DNA from: Parus major
Taxonomy: Eukaryota > Chordata > Aves > Passeriformes > Paridae
Direction of reading: 5' to 3'
DNA: 64,000 nt
NCBI RefSeq assembly: GCF_001522545.3
Contig: NC_031776.1
Coordinates: 29,062,629-29,126,628 of the forward strand
Shown here: one piece after another, positions 35,931-46,240 of the stretch
How the letters are laid out: each line of letters begins with the position of its first letter
Numbering within the stretch: position 1 is the stretch's first letter
The notes under the pieces: model-generated
What the model was told of the DNA's origin: nothing
Database searches by the model: none
Seen by the model: only the letters and a program-made list of their open reading frames with translations
Position numbers and translations under genes: made by a program

Positions 35931-38799
35931 AGCAACTTTGCAGAAGCTCTGCTTTGCTTTTAACTTCTTGTTCAAAATAGTTTTTTGGGTTTTTTCCTAT
36001 TGATGACTTTGGAGTTTTTAATGATTTCTTAGTAAATTATGACTGTTGAACAAAGAGTGCAAAATTTTGGCCAAACAGGCTGCTTACAATTTTAACTAAT
36101 GAATGAAAAGTGGAAGTTTGGTGACTAGAGGACTCAGCTGCAAGGCAGGCAGCTAACAGGGAATCAGGAAATTATTGTCTGTCCTGGAACAAGTATAAGA
36201 AAAGGGGCTTTTTGCCCTTGCATATCTAAAATGTTCTTTTCATATGTTTGTGGCAAAAGGAAATAGGAAAAATATCCCTTTTCAGAAAGTGAAGCACAAC
36301 ACAGCACAATTTAGCCACTGGGATAGGTCTAAGAATGCATAAATGTAAAACAAGTCTAGGAAAATATTTGACAACATGCAGCCACATGATGCTCAGACGT
36401 CAAACCCAAACCCTTTCTCACACATTAAGCACAGAGCTTTAACATCTTGCATTAATTGATATAAACAACTCAGAGGTTCCCAGGTTACAAAGCCTTGTGA
36501 TTTTCTTGGGATAAAACCAAAACTAAACACCTTCAATTATTCCAGCTGATTCTGGAATAAGTGAGGGTAATGTCTCACCCCCCTCCTGCCTGGAGCACTG
36601 GGGTTCTCCATGTAAGCAGGGGTCTCACCAGTCTGAGAGAAGTGATTTGCCCAGCTCGAGGCATGAGTTTCTGTTCCAGCAACTACCCCAAATGGACTGA
36701 ACTTCCCACTCTACTGGTGCAGGTCACCTCCAGATTACCTTGGACTTCTTCTATTTTTGGAATATTAAGTGACTGGGCCACTTTACATTATGTTTTCCTC
36801 TTAAAGACTAAACAACAGAATATTTACAACAAGGTCTTCCAGTCCAGATTGTGCTCAAGAAACAGTGCCATTTTTTGTCTGCTGGCTGATGGATGCAACA
36901 CATTGTGTGATTACAGGATTCTCTCCTCAGGACAAGAAGAAATAACTCTCTTCCTTGCTGAATAACAAAAAAAATTAAGTTGGGGGAACCCTAATGTTGG
37001 AAAGATCTTGCTGACCAAAGTTGACTTTTAAAGTTATCTTGTAACCTGGGTTGGCATCCCTGGACTGGCAGCAAACAGCACATCGGCTGAAGCTCTCATT
37101 TCTCACAGCCTGGATGTGCTGCTCTGTCATTCAGGACAACCTTGTGATGAAGGTATTGCTGCTGCAGCCATTAGAGCCTTGACTTAGAAATATGGGGAAA
37201 TATTGATAAGAGGTCAGAAAAAAACCTACTTCTCCTCATTTTGGTTTGCTGCTTTGTTTTCAGGATGAATTGTAGTTTTTCATTTTAAGAATCTGAATTT
37301 TAATGTCAGATTTTTTTGGGGGGGATGGTGAAAACCAAATAATTAATGCACTTTCCCATTTTCATAAAAGCGTAATTTCTTACCCAATTGCAGGAAAATT
37401 ATAGTAAGAATAAACCCCACAATTATAGAAAAATCAATTTAAATCAAGAAATAACTTGTTCTAGTCCCACTAGAACTAGTCCCAAGCATAATGACATTTT
37501 TTTTTGTTTGACTCCTATAAAAATCTGGACTAGATATCTTTGCTGTGTAGTCAGTATTTCAGACCTTCCCCAGCATGTTAAAGACAGAAGGCAGCATATA
37601 TTCACTGCTAGAAAAAATTCTTAAAGGAATCTCTGTAATTATTTAAGAATCTGTAGTTCAGAATTTGTGCCTCCCTAACAAAATTATAAAGGGAAAAGAT
37701 GCACAGGATATTAAAAATAGCTTACTCCTGGCTCATTGAGCTGTATTGGGCTAGATAACAAATTTTTATCGCAAAGGCTTTCCAGATCCAATGAGCAAAA
37801 AGAAGGAAGAAATGACATTTTTAATAATTGCATTTTATGTGTATATATTTATAAAATTTTATATAATTTGTCCATTTTACCAAATGGGAATTGGAGATCA
37901 GTCTGAGGTGCTACTTAATAAAGGATGAAGCTAGGTGTTAAAATTTCAGCTAGAGGAAAAAAGCAGTTTGATGCCCTTGTGGAATACCTGGAGAAAAATG
38001 TGGCTCTAAGGTAAGCACCTTTGAGAGTTGAGTGCTTGGTCCTTTGGAGAGTCAAGGGACACACAGCACAGTCAGTGGTTGTCTTAAATGTAAAATATTC
38101 GCTCCAGCCTGTTGCAAAGAGCTTCGTCCCCTTGGCCTCAAGCTGAGATTTCTCCTGAACACAGACGTGTGCCCACTGTGCCAGAAACCGAGAGGGGATT
38201 ACAACCCCCAAGTGGCTGAAGCCCTTCACCTCACCAGCCTTTAGTGTGTTGTTTTGACTCCTTCCTCAAGAAAAGAGAGTCTCAGGTTCTTTTTTTTTGC
38301 TGTCAGAGATTGCTTTATTGAAATGGGCCACTGTCCTGGACACCACTCTCCAGCATGTCAGGGCTGCAGGCACCAGCTTGGGATAAAGTGTCGAGAGCAG
38401 CTGGGGGCTGACAGGGCGAGGCAGAGCTCAGGAAAGGGCTCTCAGGTTTACAACTGGGTTTCCTCCAGATCACTAAGTGCCACAGTAAGGATCTCGAGCT
38501 GCCAACCCCCATGAAGAAAGCCAAAGCAGTCCTCAGTGATGATCTCACAGGCCCGTGATGATCTCACTCAGAGAGCCCATAGCAAAATTTCCAACCACAT
38601 GCGAGCACCTCAGCTCTGCTCTCACAGTTCCCTACTGCCTCCTCTTACCAGGGACATGCTGCTAATGGAACATCACAATCCAGATTTGGGTCTTGAAATT
38701 AGAGATAGGACATCCAGAACCCATGGACTTGAAAATATTTATAAGGGTACAAGGTGAGCAGAAGGACTATGGCTCTGTTCAATAGATTAAGCAACACCA

Positions 38800-38850
38800 T
38801 CCTCAGCTGGCGTACGCTGGCATAACCATTTACACCAGTGAAGGGCTAAC
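38800..38850. repeat. relic of ancient palindromic amniote repeat
   Basis: TCCTCAGCTGGCGTACGCTG followed by GCATAA and ATTTACACCAGTGAAGGG matches both arms of a remembered element (cctcagctggtgtaaatcagc...cgatttacaccagctgagg). The middle of that element has been deleted here. CpG-containing GCGTACGC marks decayed positions. The motif is distinctive, but the family name is uncertain. Confidence 0.55.
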
Positions 38851-39008
38851 AGGGTTGGATTTTTTTCTAAGAGAGAAACTGTAATTGAAGTCAAAATCCA
38901 ATCTAGTTTAAAAAAAGCAAACTTGATAGTGTTTCTGCTTTTAAAGCAGCTTGTGATTTTGGTTGTGAATTTGATGCAACGCAGCAGGAGAAATAACAAT
39001 TATGTCTA

Positions 39009-39052
39009 ACACACACATGCACAGGTTACATACACACAATATACACATATAT
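39009..39052. repeat. degenerate (CA)n/(TA)n tract
   Basis: ACACACACATGCAC, TACACACAATATACACATAT and similar words form a decayed microsatellite. Confidence 0.75.
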
Positions 39053-39099
39053 TAACATAGCTCCATTTTCTTCATTCCCCACAAATTAAAGTGACAAGC

Positions 39100-39420
39100 T
39101 AGATGTTAGTCCTTTCTGAATTAATCCTGTCTGAATAGCATTAGTGTCATCCTCACTATACACCAGTAACTGCTAGGCTATAAAATTTATGATATAACAT
39201 TCACAATTAATCTGCAAATATATACTAATTCACACTGACCTTTTTTCAAGCTGAGGCCTTTTTAGCACTCACAGTAGGTTTAACATTGCCCTACTGAGTG
39301 TTATTACGAAGCAGTCAATGGTTCTCCATAATTACATCATGCAAATGACATTTGCTTTTTTGTTTGAGCTTATTCCCTCCGATGTTTCCTTCTTTTATCA
39401 CACTCTTCACACATCTGTGT
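39100..39420. promoter_or_regulatory. candidate conserved noncoding element
   Basis: AT-rich, complex, non-repetitive sequence with homeodomain cores and a perfect POU octamer ATGCAAAT at 39339-39346, in the context AATTACATCATGCAAATGAC. It looks like a vertebrate conserved noncoding element, but this is a judgement from texture and motif content alone. Confidence 0.3.
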
Positions 39421-39479
39421 CCCTGAAATGGCAGTGTAAACTCCTCCTCTTTTGGTCCCCAAGTTCCTTTTTCTGTCTT

Positions 39480-39905
39480 CCCTGACTGTCACGCAGACGC
39501 CGCCAGCAGTTTGGGCTGGTGCGGCGGTGACACATCCCTGTGACATAGGTTATGTCGCCAGCTGGTTGGAACAGGTGTACACTGATTTTACCATCAAATG
39601 GCAACACACTCTTGGCTTCCTACCAGCGCACAGGCATGAAAAACCTGTTCCCTTAAAATTTCTCCCAAGATTGATGGGCTGTTCTTTGACACAGCATCCA
39701 GCAACAATTTCAATTCCCAGAGTGTTTCTCACCGTTTGGGCTCGTTCGACAAAGCAGCAATGGAAAGTCGTGGAGAACTTCTTGTTAGTGGAGACAAATT
39801 ACTCAGTCTTTTCCTCTCTTTCTTCAGCAAAAAAGTACGACTTTGGCTGAAGCAGCATGAGTGCCCAATTGCTTGTGAAATAACACCTGACCTGAAGTAC
39901 GTGCC
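39480..39905. other. locally CpG-rich stretch with nested inverted repeats
   Basis: I count 13 CpG in about 425 bases, well above the surrounding DNA. At 39487-39532 TGTCAC...CGCCGC.CAGC faces GCTG...CGGCG.GTGACA as nested inverted repeats. GACATA/TATGTC form a further 6-bp hairpin at 39542-39556. A plus-strand frame of 132 codons (39452-39850) spans it but is unrecognised. It could be an unmethylated regulatory patch, a noncoding exon or a young insertion. Confidence 0.5.
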
Positions 39906-41430
39906 TTTTAGAAAATAATTGCTGCAAAATCTGAAATAATATTTTGTAAAATTCCTATCAGAAAGGCAAAGGAGGTAACAATAATTCTGAATATCTAACT
40001 GCTTAATCCAAGGCTAAATCAAGACCAGGATACGTATCAATAGCCAGATCTGGTCCCAGCTGTGTCCTGAGTGACATGTTAGTGAAACCACAGCTCAGCT
40101 GAGGATACAAGGCAGAGACCAAACACAGCAGCTGATGATCTTCATCTTTCCAGAATCACCTACTGTGAGTTAGGATAGTGCAGGACTCAACTCAGCTCTA
40201 AAGTACATTTTTGAGGCTGAGATCATCTTATTCTGCTCCCAGAGTAATAAGTGATGCTCTGATTAATTCTGCGATAGAAAATAATCTAATACTAAAAATA
40301 TCTCAACTTCCATTAAGCCAGTTCTGCAGTCTTTAAAAATCCAAGGTAATTATACTAGGTTACACCTGACAGTATGTCTTGATTTGTGGATACTTTGGGA
40401 AACCCTTGTTCTTCACAGCTGAGGAATTACACTTTCCATTAAAAGCCATTGCTTATATTATCTTGTTAGGGCATCCCATGGTAAACACTGGATGGCAAAG
40501 CAGACTTTTTAATGACAACTAATCAGAAGGTCAATGGCTGCAAGTCACAACTAAAGCAATCAAGTTAGTAAGACAGTGTTATTTTAGCTGAAAACCAGCT
40601 GAAAAGCAGAGGTGCAGGATGGGAGTAGTGCACAGTTCAGCTGTCCCTGCTCTTAATATTTCTTTTCCTATCAGCATGATTTTCAAATCCCTTTTCCACA
40701 GTGCCTTTTTTAAGTTAAAATTTTTCCAGGGAAATTCCACACATCACATTCCTAGCAAACTGCTTATCAAATAAAATTACTCGACAATGTATTCATTAGA
40801 ACTATAAAGAGGCTTCCTTAAAAGGCTTTTCTACATAAAAAAAACCCAAACAAAAACGGTGTTTGTTTGCCTTAAGTATTTAAGCCTCTGTTCTGATACA
40901 CAGCATAATAGGGCTGGTGCCATGGTAACTACTGTGTGGCTTTTTAATTGAACAGCTGACTTCCAGGAGTGAGAATTGCTACCTGCTTCCCTGCTTTCCA
41001 CAATTTACCAAGGCTCTATCCCAAAGAAAAACAATGAATTAGGGGCTGTTAGCTCCTGTGGACTTGACAGCTATGTTTTCACCATGCAGTAGGTGTAGTT
41101 CATACAGAAAAGGTCTGCAAAAGCTGCCACAGTCCTCACACATCCAGGGACAATAATTTTATTTGAAATCAGCTTACAATTGCCATTTTTATTTTTTTTA
41201 TGCTTGGTCTGATATTGAGGACAGGAGAGGCCTGAAAGAACTCATTAAGTCCATATACAGCATAGTAGTATAGGAAAAGGTCTATGTGTTATTACATGTT
41301 ATGTATAATTGTACTATAAAGAAGATTTTTTCCTCCAAGTACCTAATTGGGATGCAATACTGGTTATTTTAAGCTTTACAAAAGAGTTCTTTGCATAATA
41401 GAGTGGCTGTTTCGTGCAGCTCCTATGATA
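39906..41430. other. noncoding stretch, nothing recognised
   Basis: AT-rich sequence with no exon, clear repeat or strong structure that I can support. Confidence 0.6.
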
Positions 41431-41439
41431 AAATTCTCA

Positions 41440-41770
41440 CCAGTCTTAAAATGACAGATGTAATATTACCTTTAATAAGTGTCTACCGATGCATGCAAAT
41501 TGAATTAAATAGTGGGAGTACAAATTTGTCCGATAATTAAGATAAAAATTCATGTCAGCTTAAGCCCTGATGTATATTAGTAACCCTGTATACTTCTTTT
41601 TCTGCATTCTTTACCAATTACTTTTAGTGTCGAACTCTTGATTACTGTAATGTGCAGTCCTTTAAAAATTTATAAATGATCTGTAGAAAGTATTAAACAA
41701 ACAAAAGGCTTCTTTTTAAAGCACCTTTAATAAAAAATATTGTAACTTCACAACTAGAGAGCCTTACAAG
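41440..41770. promoter_or_regulatory. candidate conserved noncoding element with octamer
   Basis: Complex AT-rich sequence with a perfect POU octamer ATGCAAAT at 41493-41500, TAATTA-type cores nearby (GATAATTAAG near 41533), and retained CpG in ACCGATGC and TCCGATAA. It resembles vertebrate enhancer DNA, but this is inference. Confidence 0.3.
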
Positions 41771-43340
41771 CTGCTCAAAGTTCAATATACCTCACACTGA
41801 AATAATTCCTAGCAGAGTGTAATAGAAATGGGAAATAATAGGTATAGACATAATAATAAATAGTGTGAGCAGCAAGCAATGTCTCCAACCTGTGAAAATG
41901 GTGACTGTTTCGGAAAAGGTCTCTGTTGCATGTCAGGACAAAATTCTACCACCAGCCCAATTTTTCCACAAGCCAGTTATGAAATTTAGCTCTTTGGCTT
42001 TCGTGTTAGTCTCTCTTTGAACATATACCTGGAACTGGAAATTCAACATTTTTATAGTTAGGAAATTCACCTAGGACATGAAACAGGCAGCTCAAATGCT
42101 TGAACCTGGGTTTAAAAAATTCTTGTAAATGTCCCAAGTCATGAGCTCCTCTTGGATAATACTTTATATGCTTTAATTTTTGACCTTAGATGCTTTCTTT
42201 GACGCAATGCACCTTATAAAAATGTTATTTAAATGGCTACAACCCCTCATAAGTTGTAATTACAATAAAATGTTTTTCAACCAAACCCTATAAAATCTCT
42301 AGTAAAAAAATTCCATATCAGTTGTTGGCATAAATGGATGTGCTAAAATTGCCTGGAATATGAATTTACATTTTCTACCTTTTTAATCAGGAGTTTCTTA
42401 ACTAAAATATTTCTATTACAGAAATGACACATCCTTGAAGAAAACCAGAGTCTAGGATCATTTGAGGCTAATCATTGCACTGTAGAAGGAAATTTGTGCT
42501 TGACAGAACTGTGATCTTCAAGATAAAGAATTCAAATTCATAACGCTAAAAGCCTGATACGTATTTTGGAAATGAGAAAAAATTGGAACTTTGTATAAAA
42601 CATCTTAATTTTATTTTTTGTGAGGACCTAGAGCCAAAGTTCCCATATTTCAGTATTGCTGAGAGAAGTCCATAATTGCTTTGCTGATGCAGTGAGGTGT
42701 CCCACAAGGAGAACCCACCCAGACTGATAGAAATCTCCTGAAATTAGCTGGTCTCCCAAGTATTGCAACATTTGAAGCAAGATACAAGAACAAAACTGGA
42801 TCTGGATCTTGGATTCAAAATGTGTCCACAACCTATGTTAGTACTCCTTGAGCACCAAGTAACAGGAAATGTGGCTTTGGATACACTTATCATGGGTTTA
42901 GTTCCTTTGTGTGAAAGATTCAATACGTATGTATTCTCCAGTGATGGTTAAACACCTTGAATTAACTTTGCAGACAAAGTTAAATATCTGTCAAAAAGAA
43001 AAATCAGCTGGCCTGAAAATTCAGTCTCTTTTGTTTAACTGCTTTGTTATCACTGAAAAAAGAGCAGCCAGTCATATAGGCTTACGGGTAATGTAGGTAG
43101 AACAAGCACTTTTAAAGTGTAAAGCCAAACCAGACCAGAAACACTGGAGAGACAGTTCAGAATGACAGACCCACCCTCTGAGTGGGAGTTGAAGGCCACC
43201 CTTCTGCTCCAGGCTTACAGCAGAACTCAGTTTCAGACAGGTGAGCACAGCAGTGCAGCACACAGCAGCCACCTCTGGCCACGATGTTGCACTGAAGACA
43301 CTATTTTATTTTTCTTACAGGAGCTTGACCTGCTGAAATC
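41771..43340. other. noncoding stretch, nothing recognised
   Basis: AT-rich. Frames are below about 80 codons and unrecognised. Confidence 0.6.
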
Positions 43341-43344
43341 TCTG

Positions 43345-43475
43345 ACTGTGCTCCTAGACACATCATTGTTATTTCTCTTCCCATCTGTAAAATGGAAATA
43401 ATAGCATTAGGGATGTAATGAGGATAAATGCATTAAAGATAACGAGGTGCTCAGATACAATGGTAATACGAGCTG
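43345..43475 (+). repeat. MIR-like SINE relic, 3' half
   Basis: CCCATCTGTAAAATGGAAAT is followed by AATAGCATTAGGG, TGAGGATAAATGCATTAAAG and GAGGTGCTCAGATAC, all in the order of the remembered amniote MIR-type consensus (tgtaaaatgg-aataatag...gtgaggataaatacattaaag...aggtgctcagatac). This is the best-preserved repeat in the window. The 5' boundary is approximate. Confidence 0.75.
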
Positions 43476-43897
43476 TGTGAGCAAGCTTTGCTTAGGTTTG
43501 TGTATGTTAATAACAGTGTTCATTCTGTCTTGGCTATAACACTGTACTTGGCAACAATTTAAGTATTATAAAGAGTCATGCTGTATAATGAGTGAGATTA
43601 AAGTGCTGAATGGGTTTGGAAGCCAAGACTGGCCTAATGGAGCAAATAACACAGACCCTGTCATTAACCCTCATCCACCTTTCCTGCCACACCCAGCGGG
43701 GTGAGCGCTGCATCCCAGGCAGACAGCATTGCCCAGCCAGCCTCTGCTCCCTCTCCACAAGCCTCCATCCTCAACAACTGCAAGGAGACAGGCAGGATCC
43801 ATGCCCAGCAGAAATGGATGAGAGTAGAGTTAAAATATTGGTCTGACCTTATTTAAACCAAGATAAAATGTTGTCCAGGATACTTCAATATATTGAT

Positions 43898-43920
43898 GGA
43901 GGGGTGGGGGTTGGAGGAGG
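43898..43920 (+). other. G-rich segment, possible two-tier G-quadruplex
   Basis: G runs of 2, 4, 5, 2, 2 and 2 are separated by one or two bases. Only two runs reach three G, so a stable three-tier quadruplex is not predicted. Confidence 0.5.
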
Positions 43921-45045
43921 TAGAATCACATCCCATGCTAACAGATGTCTCTTGGAAGGGGACCTCAAAACCATTCCTGAAAATATTCAAATACTGTATT
44001 TTTTTGTCTTTTGACATTAAAGAATATTTTTCATATTCTCACAGTCATTTGACAGATAAAATGAGAGAAACAAGATAGGGTTTATGACTGTTGGAAGCCT
44101 CAGGACTGAGCTTTAGTTTTAATTTACTCTTTGCAACCCTGCAAAGGAGGAGTTCCAGTCACTAGAGTCCATCCAAGGTTAATATGGCTTTGCAGTATGA
44201 CAATCAGTGCTTCAGGCAGGTGTTGCAGTAAGGAGACACAGAATCACTTCCCCTGTAACTGTGCCAATAGTAGTGAAGTGATTGCCTAATTTAATGCAAT
44301 GTCCTGGTGCCTTCTGACATGCATGTTGATTCAGTGAGACATTTGGTGAATTTATCTGGCTTATCTGTTGACTCTTCCAATGGTCTCCATAAAATGATGT
44401 GGCAAGAGACAAAACAACAATGGCTCAAGAGCAGTGCAAGAAGCCAACAAGCCATAGACACCAGTGCAACAAATGACCACAGCAGGTGCTGTAAATAGGT
44501 TCCTCAGCCAGAAGGAGCTCAACCATCACCTTATCCAAAGGCTGAAGTAATAGACTTTTGGGAATATGAAGTTCTCACTACCTTTTCCTGAAAAAGGGCA
44601 GAAAAAGGACCCTTCTGGGTCAACATTCTTCTGTTCAGCATTTTTATAAGGGGATATATAGGACAATATGAACAGAAGTGCTGCCTTCTCTACAAGGCAC
44701 CAACACATGAGAGGAGAGATGCTTTTAAATGAGTTGAGTTCAGGGAGGCTGAGTTTCCCCCTCCCTGACTATGTGAGGAATAAAGTCACTGGAAGGAGCA
44801 ACCCAGGGATATTCCTGATGTTGTGCTCCCTATTGCCTTTCATCAAGTGTAGTAGAAGCTCTACCTAATTACACCCGTGATGAATTTGTCCTATCTGCTG
44901 TACACATAACAGAGAAAGGTTTATTACAGATTGGTGTGCCTTGGTCTCTTCTCTGTAATCCTCACAACTAGGACACAGCAAATGGGAATTGATGGCAAGG
45001 ACCAACCTAAGATTTAACAACCTGGTGTTTGCTGGGCTTCTTGAC

Positions 45046-45061
45046 TTTTTTTTTTTTTTTT
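45046..45061. repeat. poly-T run (16 T)
   Basis: A homopolymer with no recognisable retroelement body beside it. Confidence 0.9.
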
Positions 45062-46059
45062 AATGTAGTGCGGTTGGTGAGTTAATATACACAGCTATTC
45101 AGAACTACAAATGACTATTTATCCTGCAGCCAGCTAGAAAGGTTCAAACTATATCACAAATGAGGGCACACCAGGAAAATGGCTAACTGTGGTCTTTAAT
45201 TTGTAAATAATGATTTTAGACCATGACCCTTAATAGGACACTGTCACTTGTGCTGTGATTTATGTCTAGTGTGATGACATCAGTACCAATACTGCTGATA
45301 AAAGAACACTTATATTGAAGCAAACAGGATGATGAATGGAGTACAAGTCTACTTACTCATTTCATTACTGACTCTTCTGTTCACCACAGAGCTAATGTAG
45401 CGAGTCATTGTCTGCCTTGGGAGTATTTTGCAGGTTGAATTTAATGGCACAAGTATGTGATATGTACTTCAGTCCTAGAGCTTGAAATGGCACAATCATA
45501 GATTAAAAAAAAGATGTGTGTGTTCAATAGTTTATGTATGAAAGAGAAAATATCTTTATGTCAACGCCCTAAACAGGAAACAGATAGAAAGTACTTCTGT
45601 TATTTTTCTTGCAGAGTTTCCAAGGTTTATGAGAGCACTTAATTCCCCAACAAGTTAAATTTCTGCATATGTTTTATAGAGTGGACAAAATTAGCAAGTA
45701 ACATAACCAGCATAGTTAAGTATGACACATGCACTTTTTAAAGGTGCCTACTATTCCTTCTTATTTTTTTTTTTTTAATTTTCCATTGCAAACGCAGAAG
45801 CATTAACATATAGCCACCTTTAAAATGCTTTCATTAGCAAACATCTGATACTGAAGCCTTTGCTGAAGTAAATGATGTAAATGTTAACATTAACCTTAAT
45901 CAGACCTATTTCCTAAGATATAAATACTATGCTAATGAAAGAGTCTGCCAGCATAATCAAGAGGGCAAAGAATTCCCCTAGGACTCTTCAAGCATGTGTA
46001 TGTCACCAATAATTCTGCTAACCCTTGAGTGCTAGTGACTTTGAGTGTAGAGAAGGGAA

Positions 46060-46240
46060 GGTAAATGCAGTTTTATTAGTGCAGTTTTATTGCTATGGCC
46101 AGCTGCACTCTTTTCGCTATAAAAGGTAATTACTTCCAATAGTAACAAGCTAATTGATTGCTAATTAAATCAATTGGCACACTAACCGCTGTCAGAAAGT
46201 GACAGATTAGCTGGTCACATGACAGGGTGTTAGTAATGAA
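46060..46240. promoter_or_regulatory. candidate enhancer with HOX-like and MEIS/TGIF-like sites
   Basis: A 14-bp tandem pair at 46066-46093 repeats TGCAGTTTTATT, whose TTTTATT is a posterior HOX/CDX-type core. An inverted repeat AATTGATT...AATCAATT (46152-46159 and 46168-46175) flanks CTAATTA. Then come CTGTCA (46189-46194), TGACAG (46200-46205) and TGACAG (46220-46225), the core bound by MEIS, PREP and TGIF proteins. Close HOX-plus-TALE site grouping is a known enhancer design. That this piece is active is inference. Confidence 0.4.

Larger units (their letters stand above)
33836..38795. other. noncoding stretch, no gene recognised
   Basis: AT-rich. It contains an AT-rich tract at 35243-35312, an imperfect palindrome at 35910-35930, a 7-G run at 37318-37324, and a 13-base direct repeat GTGATGATCTCAC at 38536-38548 and 38555-38567. 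An open frame of 134 codons (plus, 36561-36965) is unrecognised. A somewhat GC-richer stretch lies at 38300-38660. Confidence 0.65.
43476..46055. other. noncoding stretch with G-rich and poly-T tracts
   Basis: It contains a G-rich segment at 43898-43920 (GGGG, GGGGG and several GG steps) and a 16-T run at 45046-45061. Open frames are unrecognised. Confidence 0.65.

Noticed and set aside
36561..36965. 134-codon plus-strand frame
   Set aside because: The translation matches no family I know and shows no motif, signal peptide or repeat.
37868..37915. Reverse MIR fragment
   Set aside because: TCCATTTTACCAAATGGGAA resembles the MIR core, but the flanks do not continue the match.
39820..39918. 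Coding exon following a TTTCTTCAG acceptor-like site
   Set aside because: The short frame that follows ends in a stop and is unrecognised, and polypyrimidine-AG sites are frequent by chance.
43895..43980. CR1 LINE fragment
   Set aside because: GGAAGGGGACCTCAAAACCAT near 43957 and the G-rich stretch at 43898 each recall CR1 3' sequence. They are in inconsistent order and lack the terminal ATTCTATG-type repeat.
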